A stretch of DNA of 43,874 bases from an uncultured Clostridia bacterium (GTDB taxonomy: Bacteria; Bacillota; Clostridia; Oscillospirales; Oscillospiraceae): the NCBI GenBank assembly GCA_947307255.1, contig CAMZIO010000012.1, positions 1 to 43,874 of the forward strand, given 5' to 3'. The position numbers and the translations under genes are program-made. Position 1 is the stretch's first letter. Each line of letters starts with the position of its first letter. The notes below the pieces were generated by a model that was not told the origin of the DNA, did no database searches, and saw only the letters and a list, made by a program, of their open reading frames with translations. Positions 8,927-16,223 of the stretch are shown here, in pieces.

Positions 8927-9988
8927 TTACGCCTCTTCCTGATAGTTGTCCGGCTTAATGTCGATCTTATAGCCGACCAGGCGCGCGGCAAGCCGTGCGT
9001 TCTGCCCCTCCTTGCCGATGGCAAGGGAGAGCTGGCCGGCCGGCACGATCACGCGGCACGCCTTGCCCTCTTCGGCCAGGCGCACCTCCAGCACCTCCGC
9101 CGGGGCCAGCGCCGCGGCGATATACTCGGCAGGATCTTCGCTGTACTTGATGATGTCGATCTTCTCGCCGCGCAGCTCGTTGACGATGTTGTTCACGCGC
9201 TGGCCGTGCTGGCCGACGCAGGCGCCGATCGGATCGACGTTGGGGTCGTTGCTCCACACCGCCATTTTGGTGCGGCTGCCCGCCTCGCGGGCGATGCTGC
9301 GGATCTCGACGATGCCGTCGTAGATCTCCGGCACCTCCAGCTCGAACAGGCGCTTGACCAGCCCCGGATGCGTGCGCGAGATGACGACCTGCGGTCCGCG
9401 GGATTGACGGCGCACGTCCACAAGATAGACCTTGATGCGCTGGCCTTCCACCAGCTCCTCGCCCTTGACCTGCTCGCTCGCGGTCAGAATGGCGTCGGTC
9501 GCTTCGCTGCCCGTGCCGATGCGCAGCGCTGCGTTTCCGGTACGCGGGTCAATGCGCAGCACCTGCCCGGTGAGGATCTCGTGCTGCTTGGAGTTGTACT
9601 CCTCATAGACCATGCCGCTTTCCGCCTCGCGCAAGCCCTGAATGATGACCTGCTTGCCGTTTCCGGCGGCGATACGGCCAAACTCCAGATTGTCCACGGG
9701 GATATTGACGACGTCGCCCACGGCATACTTGGCAGAGAGCTTCTTCGCCTCCTCCACGGACATCTGCGTGCCGGGGAATTCGACCTCCTCGACCACTTCC
9801 TTCTGCACGTACATCCGCAAATCCCGCTTGGTCTCATCCACGTCCACGATCACGTTTTCCACGCCCTCGTGGTCGCGCTTGTAGGCGGTGGTGAGCGCCT
9901 GGACGATCTTTTCCATCATAAAGGTCTGGGAAATGCCGCGCTCCTTCTCCAGCATGGCAAGGGCCGCAAAGATTTCATCACATTTCAT
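8927..9988 (-). CDS. nusA: transcription termination/antitermination factor NusA
   Basis: 353 residues, the short Gram-positive form without C-terminal acidic repeats. The RNA-polymerase-binding N-terminal domain (about 1-125, starting MKCDEIFAALAMLEKERGIS) is followed by an S1 domain (about 133-200). Two KH domains follow, with GACVGQHGQRV at 255-265 and SLAIGKEGQNARLAARL at 321-337. It promotes pausing and intrinsic termination. In Bacillus it controls its own operon through leader terminators, which makes the hairpin at 10575-10606 interesting. Confidence 0.97.
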   Translation of the reverse strand: MKCDEIFAALAMLEKERGISQTFMMEKIVQALTTAYKRDHEGVENVIVDVDETKRDLRMYVQKEVVEEVEFPGTQMSVEEAKKLSAKYAVGDVVNIPVDNLEFGRIAAGNGKQVIIQGLREAESGMVYEEYNSKQHEILTGQVLRIDPRTGNAALRIGTGSEATDAILTASEQVKGEELVEGQRIKVYLVDVRRQSRGPQVVISRTHPGLVKRLFELEVPEIYDGIVEIRSIAREAGSRTKMAVWSNDPNVDPIGACVGQHGQRVNNIVNELRGEKIDIIKYSEDPAEYIAAALAPAEVLEVRLAEEGKACRVIVPAGQLSLAIGKEGQNARLAARLVGYKIDIKPDNYQEEA

Positions 9989-10065
9989 GGGAGCTACTCC
10001 TTGTTCGTATCATTTCATATTCACGCCCGCGCGGTTGCAGCCGGCGGGACGGCAAAAGCCTTGGT

Positions 10066-10521
10066 TTAAAAATCGCAGCGCAGGCGCACCAGCGCGATCT
10101 CGTCCTTTTCAAAGCGCAGGCGCTGCCCGCCCACGGTGATCTCCACCGCGCCGTCGTCGTAAGCGGCGAGGTCGCCGGCAAACTCCTTGCGCCCGTCGCG
10201 GGCCTTGTAGGTCTTGAGGGTAACGGGCGAGCCCATAAACTGCGCAAAGTCCCCCGGCCGCTTGAGCGCTCGCTCCGCTCCGGCGGAGGCAACTTCAAAA
10301 ATATAGCTCTCCGCAATGGGGTCCGCCTCGTCCAGCAGGTCGCTCACGCGGCGGCTGATCGCCTCGCAGTCGAGGATATTGACGCCGCCCTCCTTATCAA
10401 TATACAGCCGCAGGTACCACTGTCCCGCCTCGCGCACGTACTCCACGTCCCAAAGCGTGCAGCCGTTTTCCTCCACCACGGGCAGCGCCAGCTCCCGCAC
10501 GATCTCCGTTATTTTCTTCAT
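10066..10521 (-). CDS. rimP: ribosome maturation factor RimP
   Basis: 151 residues. RimP assists assembly of the 30S head region. The N-terminal alpha/beta domain has the family segment LWDVEYVREAGQWYLRLYIDKEGGV and then DCE.ISR.VSDLLDE. The central VASAGAERALKRPGDF corresponds to the conserved VSSPGL.RPL motif. A C-terminal SH3-like domain ends with FEKDEIALVRLRCDF. It is the first gene of the nusA-infB operon, behind a promoter and a leader hairpin. Confidence 0.95.
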   Translation of the reverse strand: MKKITEIVRELALPVVEENGCTLWDVEYVREAGQWYLRLYIDKEGGVNILDCEAISRRVSDLLDEADPIAESYIFEVASAGAERALKRPGDFAQFMGSPVTLKTYKARDGRKEFAGDLAAYDDGAVEITVGGQRLRFEKDEIALVRLRCDF

Positions 10522-10574
10522 ACTTCTCCCCGCGGCGGGCTTGCGCCCGGCGCCCGTGTCCGATCAAAATTTTG

Positions 10575-10606
10575 CGAATAAAAGAGCGGACCGAACAGCC
10601 CACTCT
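10575..10606 (-). terminator. leader hairpin / candidate attenuator of the rimP-nusA operon
   Basis: On the minus strand AGAGTGGGC (10606-10598) pairs with GTCCGCTCT (10591-10583), including two G-T pairs, around a six-base loop, followed by TTTATT. It lies between the promoter and rimP, about 55 bases before the start codon. A weak intrinsic terminator here would fit NusA-dependent autoregulation known for Bacillus; that link is inference. Confidence 0.55.
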
Positions 10607-10631
10607 CCACATACCTACCATGAACGCGGAT

Positions 10632-10660
10632 ATTATATCACGCGTTTGCCGCAAATGCAA
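10632..10660 (-). promoter_or_regulatory. promoter of the rimP-nusA-infB operon
   Basis: On the minus strand a weak -35 TTGCAT (10660-10655) is spaced 17 bases from a perfect -10 TATAAT (10637-10632). The leader to rimP is about 100 bases. Confidence 0.75.
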
Positions 10661-10698
10661 GCATTTTCTCTCAAAATTTGGACACAGCGTCCCCCGCG

Positions 10699-10736
10699 GC
10701 GCACCCGCAGGCATAGACTGCGGGTGCGCTCTTTTT
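10699..10736 (+). terminator. orphan rightward intrinsic terminator
   Basis: A perfect 12-pair stem (10699-10710 with 10718-10729, arm GCGCACCCGCAG) is followed on the plus strand by TCTTTTT. No plus-strand gene lies upstream, and on the minus strand the stem lacks a T run after it. Either it ends an unseen rightward transcript or it also serves imperfectly for the leftward PH-domain gene. Confidence 0.6.
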
Positions 10737-10817
10737 ATCCGTGCAAAGCGGCGCCCCGCTTCTCCGCATATACGTGCCGATAAACGGGGTGCCGCTCATT
10801 CATATTATCTCATTGTG

Positions 10818-11258
10818 TCAGCTTTTCATCGCACCGGCAAGCTCTGTCGCCTGTTTCTTTATTCTTGCCTCATCAAATTTTTCGATCTCCGTCATAACAG
10901 AATCGCGGAACACATTTGGAGATTTAATTCCTGACCATGTATATTCGCCTGAAGAAGACGTAATATGTATCGTTCCGTATCCAAAGATTTTACCACCCAA
11001 GCCGCTTGATACCGAGATATTATTGACCTTATTCAGCGGCGTGTCCATTGTTTTGGTGTTGATCAGCCCTCGCTTGCCGTAAATCCGTTTGTTTGTCAAG
11101 ACCAACTCCGAGGTGAACATGTCAATCAACGGCTTCCATATCGTGATAAACCCGATAAGGAAGCACATCCCCACGACGTGCGGAATCAAACGAGCCAAGT
11201 GTATATTGGCCTGTGTTACAAGTCTTTCATCCCTGGCAAGATTTCCCATCGTTTTCAT
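10818..11258 (-). CDS. PH-domain (bPH_2) membrane protein
   Basis: 146 residues. One hydrophobic segment at about 24-41 (IPHVVGMCFLIGFITIW) is followed by a bacterial PH fold with the family phrases ELVLTNKRIYGKRGLI (51-66), PLNKVNNISVSSGLGGKIFGYGTIHI and a C-terminal helix. Such proteins are membrane-anchored and mostly uncharacterised. The ATG at 11258 follows GGAGG; an upstream in-frame ATG at 11291 lacks a site. The gene is clearly poorer in GC than the operons on either side and is divergent from an XRE regulator, suggesting recent arrival as a pair. Confidence 0.85.
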   Translation of the reverse strand: MKTMGNLARDERLVTQANIHLARLIPHVVGMCFLIGFITIWKPLIDMFTSELVLTNKRIYGKRGLINTKTMDTPLNKVNNISVSSGLGGKIFGYGTIHITSSSGEYTWSGIKSPNVFRDSVMTEIEKFDEARIKKQATELAGAMKS

Positions 11259-11283
11259 TGAATCATCCTCCGCAAAACAAGCT

Positions 11284-11301
11284 GATAGCAATTCTGTTAT
11301 C
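11284..11301. promoter_or_regulatory. imperfect dyad between divergent genes, candidate operator
   Basis: GATAGCAATTCTGTTATC is an imperfect inverted repeat with GATA/TATC ends in the 89-base gap between the PH-domain gene and the XRE regulator. The location fits an operator for the regulator. No clear promoter boxes were identified for either gene here. Confidence 0.3.
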
Positions 11302-11347
11302 GCATGAATAAAAACAACACATTAAAGTGGCGGGGGGAGGTGGTAGT

Positions 11348-11560
11348 TTGATCCAGCGAATGGCAGACGTGCGCATAGACCACGATGAAACGCAGCGCCA
11401 ACTGGCTGCCGCTATCGGCTACCACCAGGTGCAAATTGCCCGTTATGAAACCGGCAAAAACGCGCCCCCGATCGATTATCTGTTGAAATTTTGCAAACAC
11501 TATCATGTCAGCGCAGATTACATTCTGGGCCTGGATAAGAATAGCGAATGGCCTCGTTAA
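11348..11560 (+). CDS. XRE-family helix-turn-helix regulator
   Basis: 70 residues from the TTG at 11348, seven bases after GGAGG; the ATG at 11360 is an alternative. Nearly the whole protein is one Cro/C1-type HTH domain: ETQRQLAAAIGYHQVQIARYETGKNAP, followed by the usual helix LLKFCKHYHVSADYILGL. No sensor domain is present. It is divergent from the PH-domain gene and probably controls it and itself. Its target is not knowable from sequence. Confidence 0.85.
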   Translation: MIQRMADVRIDHDETQRQLAAAIGYHQVQIARYETGKNAPPIDYLLKFCKHYHVSADYILGLDKNSEWPR

Positions 11561-11598
11561 AAAAGGGGGACAGGCAATGCCTGTCCCCCTTTTTTAAC
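11561..11598. terminator. bidirectional terminator between the XRE gene and pnp
   Basis: AAAAGGGGGACAGGC and its complement form an 11-12 pair stem (11565-11576 with 11578-11589), with A and T runs on both sides. It can end both the rightward XRE transcript and the leftward pnp transcript. Confidence 0.9.
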
Positions 11599-11603
11599 GT
11601 CTG

Positions 11604-13745
11604 TTACTGCTCCTGTTCCTTCTGTCTGGCCTCGATCTCAAGCAACGCGTCCTTGCGGGAGAGGTTCCAGCGGCCCTTCTCGTCGATCTCCATGAACTTG
11701 ACCCAGATCATGTCGCCGACGGTAACCACGTCCTCGACCTTTTCCACACGCTTCTTGTCCAAGCGGGAGATATGCACCAGTCCGTCCTTGCCCGGAGCGA
11801 TCTCCACGAAGGCGCCGAACTGCATCAGACGCACGACGCGGCCGTAATACAGCTTGCCGACCTCCGGCACAAAGACGATGTCGTCGATACACTTCTTGGC
11901 AGCGTCGCAGGCCTCGGCATTGGGAGAGGCGATATGGATCGTGCCGTCGTCGTCGATATCGATCTTCGCGCCGGTATCGGCCACGATCTTCTGGATCACG
12001 CTGCCGCCCTTGCCGATGACCTCCCGGATGCGCTCCGGATCAATGTGCATGGTGATCATCTTGGGCGCATAGGGGCTGAGCTCGGGCCGCGGCGCGGCGA
12101 TCACGGGCAGCATGATCTGGTCGAGGATCTGCACGCGGGCGTCATAGGTGATGTCCAGCGCATTTTCGATGATCGCCATGGTCAGGCCGTCGTTCTTGAG
12201 GTCCATCTGGATGGCGGTAATGCCCTTCTTCGTGCCGGCGACCTTGAAGTCCATTTCGCCGTGGAAGTCCTCGACGCCCTGAATGTCGATGAAGGTGGTG
12301 AAATCGTCGCCATCCTGGATCAGGCCGCAGGAAATGCCGGCAACGGGCGCCTTGATGGGCACGCCGGCGTCCATCAGCGCAAGCGTGGAGCCGCAGATGG
12401 AGCCCTGAGAGGTGGAGCCGTTGGAGGAGAGGACCTCACTCACGACGCGGATGGCATAGGGGAACTCCTCCACGGACGGGAGCACGGGAACGAGCGCGCG
12501 CTCCGCCAGCGCGCCGTGGCCGATCTCGCGGCGGCCGGGGCTGCGGGCAGCCTTGGCCTCGCCGACGGAGTAGCCGGGGAAGTTGTAGTGGTGCATATAG
12601 CGCTTTTCCGTCTCTTCCCAGATGGTGTCGAGCTTCTGGTTGGCGGAAAGCGTATCGAGCGTGCACACGGAGAGCACCTGCGTCTGTCCGCGGGTGAACA
12701 GGCCCGAGCCGTGCACGCGGGGCAGCACGCCGACCTCGGCGCTGAGAGGACGGATCTCGTTCTTGGCGCGGCCGTCTACGCGATGGCCCTCCAGCAGCCA
12801 GGCCTTGACGATCTTCTTCTGGAACTTATAGGTGATCTCCTCGAGATACTGGTCCATGTTGGGATACTCTTCCAGATACTTCTCGTGCCAGTGCTCGATC
12901 ATCTCGTTCCAGCGCGCCTCGCGGACGTTCTTGTCGTCGGTATCCATGGCGGCCTTGGCCTCGTCCATGAAGTCCGCGACGATCTTGTCGAACAGCTCCT
13001 GATCGAAGTCAGCGTGCGGATAGTCGAACTTGGGCTTGCCGATCTCGGCGACCATGCGGTTGATGAGCTCGACCTGCTTCTGGTTCTCCTCGTGCGCCAG
13101 CTTGATGGCGGCGAGCATCACGTCGTTGGGCACCTCGTTGGCGCCGGCCTCGATCATGACGACCTTCTTGCCCGTGGAGACCACGGTTACGTCCAGATCG
13201 GAGACCTTGCGCTGCTCGCTGGTGGGGTTGAGCACCAGCTCGCCGTCCACCAGGCCGACCTTGAGCGAGCCGATCGGGCCGTTCCAGGGAATGTCGGAAA
13301 TTGCCAGCGCGGCGGAGGTGCCGATCAGCGCGGCGATTTCGGGAGAGCAGTCGTGATCCACGCTCATGACCGTGGCCATGATGGACACGTCGTTGCGGAA
13401 GTCGCCGGGGAAGAGCGGGCGCACCGGGCGGTCGATGACGCGGGCGGTGAGGATGCCCTTTTCACCGGGGCGGCCTTCGCGGCGGTTGAAGGAGCCGGGA
13501 ATGCGGCCCACGGAATACAGCTTCTCCTCAAAGTCAACGCTCATGGGGAAGAAGTCCACGCCGTCGCGGGGACGGGGCGCGGCAGTCGCGGTTACGAGCA
13601 CGCGGGTGTCGCCGTAGCCGACCATAACGGCGGCGTTGGCCAGCTCGGCCAGCTTGCCGACTTCCAGGGTCAGCGGACGGCCGGCGAGATCCATCTCGTA
13701 CTTGCGGTAGTGGGGGAACTGTCTTTTGGTAATAATGGTGGACAT
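11604..13745 (-). CDS. pnp: polynucleotide phosphorylase
   Basis: 713 residues from the ATG at 13745, which is preceded by AAAGGAGAG. Two RNase PH-like domains are separated by a helical domain. The first carries GRIPGSFNRREGRP at 80-93, the second the catalytic GRREIGHGAL near 405. A KH domain with VIGKGGSVIQKI (about 575-590) and an S1 domain (about 628-700) follow. The enzyme degrades RNA 3' to 5' by phosphorolysis as part of the mRNA decay machinery. The upstream frame extension has no ribosome site. It follows rpsO as in many bacteria, with a terminator and a large hairpin between them. Confidence 0.97.
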   Translation of the reverse strand: MSTIITKRQFPHYRKYEMDLAGRPLTLEVGKLAELANAAVMVGYGDTRVLVTATAAPRPRDGVDFFPMSVDFEEKLYSVGRIPGSFNRREGRPGEKGILTARVIDRPVRPLFPGDFRNDVSIMATVMSVDHDCSPEIAALIGTSAALAISDIPWNGPIGSLKVGLVDGELVLNPTSEQRKVSDLDVTVVSTGKKVVMIEAGANEVPNDVMLAAIKLAHEENQKQVELINRMVAEIGKPKFDYPHADFDQELFDKIVADFMDEAKAAMDTDDKNVREARWNEMIEHWHEKYLEEYPNMDQYLEEITYKFQKKIVKAWLLEGHRVDGRAKNEIRPLSAEVGVLPRVHGSGLFTRGQTQVLSVCTLDTLSANQKLDTIWEETEKRYMHHYNFPGYSVGEAKAARSPGRREIGHGALAERALVPVLPSVEEFPYAIRVVSEVLSSNGSTSQGSICGSTLALMDAGVPIKAPVAGISCGLIQDGDDFTTFIDIQGVEDFHGEMDFKVAGTKKGITAIQMDLKNDGLTMAIIENALDITYDARVQILDQIMLPVIAAPRPELSPYAPKMITMHIDPERIREVIGKGGSVIQKIVADTGAKIDIDDDGTIHIASPNAEACDAAKKCIDDIVFVPEVGKLYYGRVVRLMQFGAFVEIAPGKDGLVHISRLDKKRVEKVEDVVTVGDMIWVKFMEIDEKGRWNLSRKDALLEIEARQKEQEQ

Positions 13746-13796
13746 GGGAACTCTCCTTTTCATTTGATTTCCGAGAGCCTTTCCGTCCAGCCCTTT

Positions 13797-13841
13797 AGCA
13801 CTTGATTTCACCGCCGAGCCTCGGCTGCAAAATCAACTGCT
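13797..13841 (-). other. large stem-loop in the pnp leader
   Basis: A 45-base near-perfect inverted repeat lies 51 bases upstream of the pnp start. The outer arms are AGCAGTTGATTT and AAATCAAGTGCT with one G-G mismatch; the inner stem is GCCGAG/CTCGGC. It has no T run behind it, so it is not a normal terminator. A long leader hairpin is the processing site for pnp autoregulation in enterobacteria; whether this one works likewise is unknown. Confidence 0.7.
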
Positions 13842-13900
13842 AAAAAGGGGGAATCGGCTCCCGAACGGGTTTTTGCTGCACTTTGGGGCAAGCGTTGATA

Positions 13901-13937
13901 CGAAAAGACGCGGGGAAAGAGACGCTCTTCCCCCGCG
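13901..13937 (-). terminator. terminator after rpsO
   Basis: On the minus strand 13937-13925 pairs with 13921-13909 (arm CGCGGGGGAAGAG, one G-T pair) with a three-base loop, followed by TCTTTTCG. It starts eight bases after the rpsO stop and probably lets only part of the transcription pass into pnp. Confidence 0.8.
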
Positions 13938-13944
13938 CGGTTTC

Positions 13945-14211
13945 TTACTTACGGATGCCCAGCTTGGCAATGAGGGTACGGTAACGCTCGATATCTTTCT
14001 TCATCAGATAGTCGAGCAGGCTGCGGCGCTTACCGATCATCTTGTACAGGCCGCGGCGGGAGTGGTTGTCATGCTGATGCACCTTGAGGTGCTCGGTGAG
14101 CTGGTTGATCCGCTCGGTGAGGATGGCAACCTGAACCTCGGGGGAGCCGGTGTCGTTTTCGTGGGTACGGTTGGCCTCGATGATAGAGGTCTTCTGGTCT
14201 TTGAGCATCAT
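13945..14211 (-). CDS. rpsO: 30S ribosomal protein S15
   Basis: 88 residues from the first of two adjacent ATG codons, nine bases after GGTGG; the second ATG at 14208 is equally possible. The sequence is diagnostic: [26 protein letters not shown], then [24 protein letters not shown]15 binds the central domain of 16S rRNA early in 30S assembly. It is placed directly before pnp, has its own promoter and terminator, and leaves a 133-base leader region that could carry the autoregulatory S15 site, though I could not identify one. Confidence 0.97.
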   Translation of the reverse strand: MMLKDQKTSIIEANRTHENDTGSPEVQVAILTERINQLTEHLKVHQHDNHSRRGLYKMIGKRRSLLDYLMKKDIERYRTLIAKLGIRK

Positions 14212-14314
14212 TGTGTGTTTCCACCTTTCCTGTTGATTCTCCCGCTGCTGCGTCCGGGCGGGTGAAGCGCCGCAAACGAGGCAGGGGAACGTATTGTGCG
14301 TTAAACGCCCGATT

Positions 14315-14343
14315 ATGGTAGCACACTTTTTTTCTATTGTAAA
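14315..14343 (-). promoter_or_regulatory. promoter of rpsO
   Basis: On the minus strand TTTACA (14343-14338) is spaced 17 bases from TACCAT (14320-14315), with an extended TGC just before the -10 box. Confidence 0.65.
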
Positions 14344-14384
14344 GCAAAATTTACGCATTTATGCGAAAATTTCCGCTTCGCAGC

Positions 14385-14423
14385 GCGAAAAAGAAAAAAC
14401 GGGGCGGCTTTTGGCCGCCCCGT
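14385..14423 (-). terminator. terminator after the alanine symporter
   Basis: On the minus strand a perfect ten-pair stem ACGGGGCGGC/GCCGCCCCGT with a five-base loop is followed by TTTTTCTTTTT. It begins 14 bases after the symporter stop codon. Confidence 0.92.
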
Positions 14424-14436
14424 CTGACGGGAGAGG

Positions 14437-15846
14437 TTATGCTTCTTCCTTCTTGGAGAAGAATTCCTTGGTCGTCTTGATGACCACCGGGCTGAGCAGC
14501 AGCAGGCCGATCAGGTTCGGGAAAGCCATCAGACCGTTGAGCGTATCGGACACGTCCCACACCAGCTTGAGGTCCGCCGTCGCGCCGATGACGACCACGA
14601 CGACAAACAGAAGCTGATACGGAAGCAGCGCCTTGGTGCCGAACAGGTACTCAATGCAGCGGGAGCCGTACAGCGCCCAGCCGAGAATGGTGGAGGTCGC
14701 AAACAGCAGCAAGCCGACGGCGAGGAAGGTAGAACCGAACTTGGCTCCAAATACCGAGGCAAAGCCGGCGATCGTAGTACTGGCACTGGCGGCCGCCTTC
14801 ACACCCCACTGACCGTCCGCCGCGCCGGAGCAAAGCACCACCAGCGCGGTGAGCGTGCAGATGACGATGGTGTCCATAAAGACCTCAAAGATGCCGTAGA
14901 CGCCCTGCTTGACGGGGTTGCGCTCGGAGGAGGCCGCGTGCGCGATCGGCGCGGAGCCGAGACCGGCCTCGTTGGAGAACACGCCGCGGGCAACGCCCTT
15001 GGTCATGGCGACGCGGATCGTGATGCCCAGGCCGCCGCCGACGATAGCCGCCGGGTTAAACGCGCCCTTGAAGATCATGCCGAACACCGGGATAATCCGG
15101 TCGGCGTGCGCAACGACCACGATGATCGCGCAGAGGATGTACAGCGCGGCCATCAGCGGCACCAGCTTCTCCGTAACCTGGCCGATGCGCTTCACGCCGC
15201 CGATGATGACGATGGCGACGAAAATCGCAATGACAATACCGGTGATCAGCGCGATGGTCTTGGCAGAATCGGCAGCGGCGGGATTAAACGCCACAGCCAC
15301 CTGGTTGACGGAAGTCGCAATGGAGTTGATCTGGGCAATGTTGCCGATACCGAACGCGGCCAGCGCGCCGAGGATGGAGAAGATCGCACCGAGCCACTTG
15401 AAGTTTTTGCCCAGGCCGTTTTTGATGTAGTACATCGGGCCGCCGACCCAGTCGCCCTTGTCGTTGCGCTCGCGGTACTTGATTGCCAGCAGCACCTCGG
15501 CGTACTTGGTGCACATGCCTGCCAGCGCAGCGATCCACATCCAGAACACGGCGCCCGGGCCGCCCATGACGATCGCGGTCGTTACGCCGACGATGTTGCC
15601 GGTGCCGACCGTTGCCGCCAGCGCGGTGGAAACCGCCTGGAACGGGGTAATCTCCCCCTCGCCGGCCTCAGTCTTGGAAAAGATCTTGCCGATGGTGTTC
15701 TTCATGGCGTAGCCGAATTTTCTGAACTGCACGAAGCCGGTACCGAAAGTCAGGTAAAGACCGGTACCAACCAGCAGAATCAGCATAACGGGACCCCACA
15801 CAAAGTCGTTTACCACACCGTTAATCCGTGCTATGGTTTCTTCCAT
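14437..15846 (-). CDS. sodium:alanine symporter (AGCS family)
   Basis: 469 residues with about ten membrane spans, the normal size for the alanine or glycine:cation symporter family. Family signatures are GPMYYIKNGLGK near 140 and SNEAGLGSAPIAHAAS near 285. PFQAVSTALAATVGTGNIVGVTTAI near residues 65-90 is the conserved N-terminal motif. It takes up alanine or glycine with Na+ across the cytoplasmic membrane. The ATG follows GGAGAGG. It is a single-gene unit with its own promoter and terminator. Substrate choice between Ala, Gly and D-Ala cannot be told from sequence. Confidence 0.94.
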   Translation of the reverse strand: MEETIARINGVVNDFVWGPVMLILLVGTGLYLTFGTGFVQFRKFGYAMKNTIGKIFSKTEAGEGEITPFQAVSTALAATVGTGNIVGVTTAIVMGGPGAVFWMWIAALAGMCTKYAEVLLAIKYRERNDKGDWVGGPMYYIKNGLGKNFKWLGAIFSILGALAAFGIGNIAQINSIATSVNQVAVAFNPAAADSAKTIALITGIVIAIFVAIVIIGGVKRIGQVTEKLVPLMAALYILCAIIVVVAHADRIIPVFGMIFKGAFNPAAIVGGGLGITIRVAMTKGVARGVFSNEAGLGSAPIAHAASSERNPVKQGVYGIFEVFMDTIVICTLTALVVLCSGAADGQWGVKAAASASTTIAGFASVFGAKFGSTFLAVGLLLFATSTILGWALYGSRCIEYLFGTKALLPYQLLFVVVVVIGATADLKLVWDVSDTLNGLMAFPNLIGLLLLSPVVIKTTKEFFSKKEEA

Positions 15847-15912
15847 GATGATTTCCTCTCCTTTAATGATGTATTAAAAACCCCAAACTTCCCATTCGGA
15901 ATTTTCATGTAC

Positions 15913-15941
15913 ACAATAACAAAATTTCGCAGCGCTGTCAA
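15913..15941 (-). promoter_or_regulatory. promoter of the alanine symporter
   Basis: On the minus strand TTGACA (15941-15936) is spaced 17 bases from TATTGT (15918-15913). The -10 box lies 66 bases before the start codon. Confidence 0.75.
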
Positions 15942-15950
15942 ACCGCCGCA

Positions 15951-15969
15951 TATGGCAAAAAATGCCATA
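15951..15969. promoter_or_regulatory. inverted repeat upstream of the symporter promoter
   Basis: TATGGCA and TGCCATA flank five A residues, forming a perfect 7-base dyad ten bases upstream of the -35 box of the symporter promoter. It could be a regulator binding site. No matching regulator is recognised in the window. Confidence 0.35.
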
Positions 15970-16061
15970 AATACCGTATATTTTTTCTTATTGCCGATAA
16001 ATGAATGGATTTATGTGTCATTTCTTCTTTTTTCCGCAGAAAAATAATCGAAAAATAATTC

Positions 16062-16091
16062 TTGACAAGGTCATGTCCTCCATGCTATCTT
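16062..16091 (+). promoter_or_regulatory. promoter of the GntR/ABC operon
   Basis: Consensus TTGACA (16062-16067) with an 18-base spacer to TATCTT (16086-16091). The transcription start would fall within the palindrome that follows. Confidence 0.8.
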
Positions 16092-16093
16092 AA

Positions 16094-16116
16094 CTGTACT
16101 AATACGATTAGTACAG
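16094..16116. promoter_or_regulatory. perfect palindromic operator, likely for the GntR regulator
   Basis: CTGTACTAAT (16094-16103), a three-base spacer, and its exact complement (16107-16116) sit immediately after the -10 box. A repressor bound here would block RNA polymerase. YtrA-type GntR proteins commonly bind such palindromes ahead of their own operon, and the third open frame downstream of this site encodes one at 16224. Confidence 0.75.
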
Positions 16117-16132
16117 TTTGCAGGAGGTTATC

Positions 16133-16213
16133 ATGAGTGTTTCTCTTTTCATTATCCTCGCGGCGTTGGTCGTATTGATCTTATTGCTGTCCACGATATT
16201 TTTAAGCAGATAG
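16133..16213 (+). CDS. 26-residue hydrophobic membrane peptide
   Basis: The ATG at 16133 lies five bases after a strong AGGAGG and is the first start codon in the operon mRNA. The peptide begins MSVS, continues with about 20 hydrophobic residues (leucine, isoleucine, valine, alanine) and ends LSR, i.e. one transmembrane helix with a basic end. The TAG stop overlaps the ribosome site of the GntR gene, so translation is probably coupled. I know no named family. It may be a small partner of the ABC permease, a leader peptide or a membrane-active peptide; all three are inference. Confidence 0.75.
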   Translation: MSVSLFIILAALVVLILLLSTIFLSR

Positions 16214-16223
16214 GAGGGGTGAT

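Noticed and set aside
13746..13811. Upstream in-frame ATG for pnp, adding 22 residues
   Set aside because: It would start inside the leader hairpin without a ribosome site; the ATG at 13745 has AAAGGAGAG and the normal family N-terminus.
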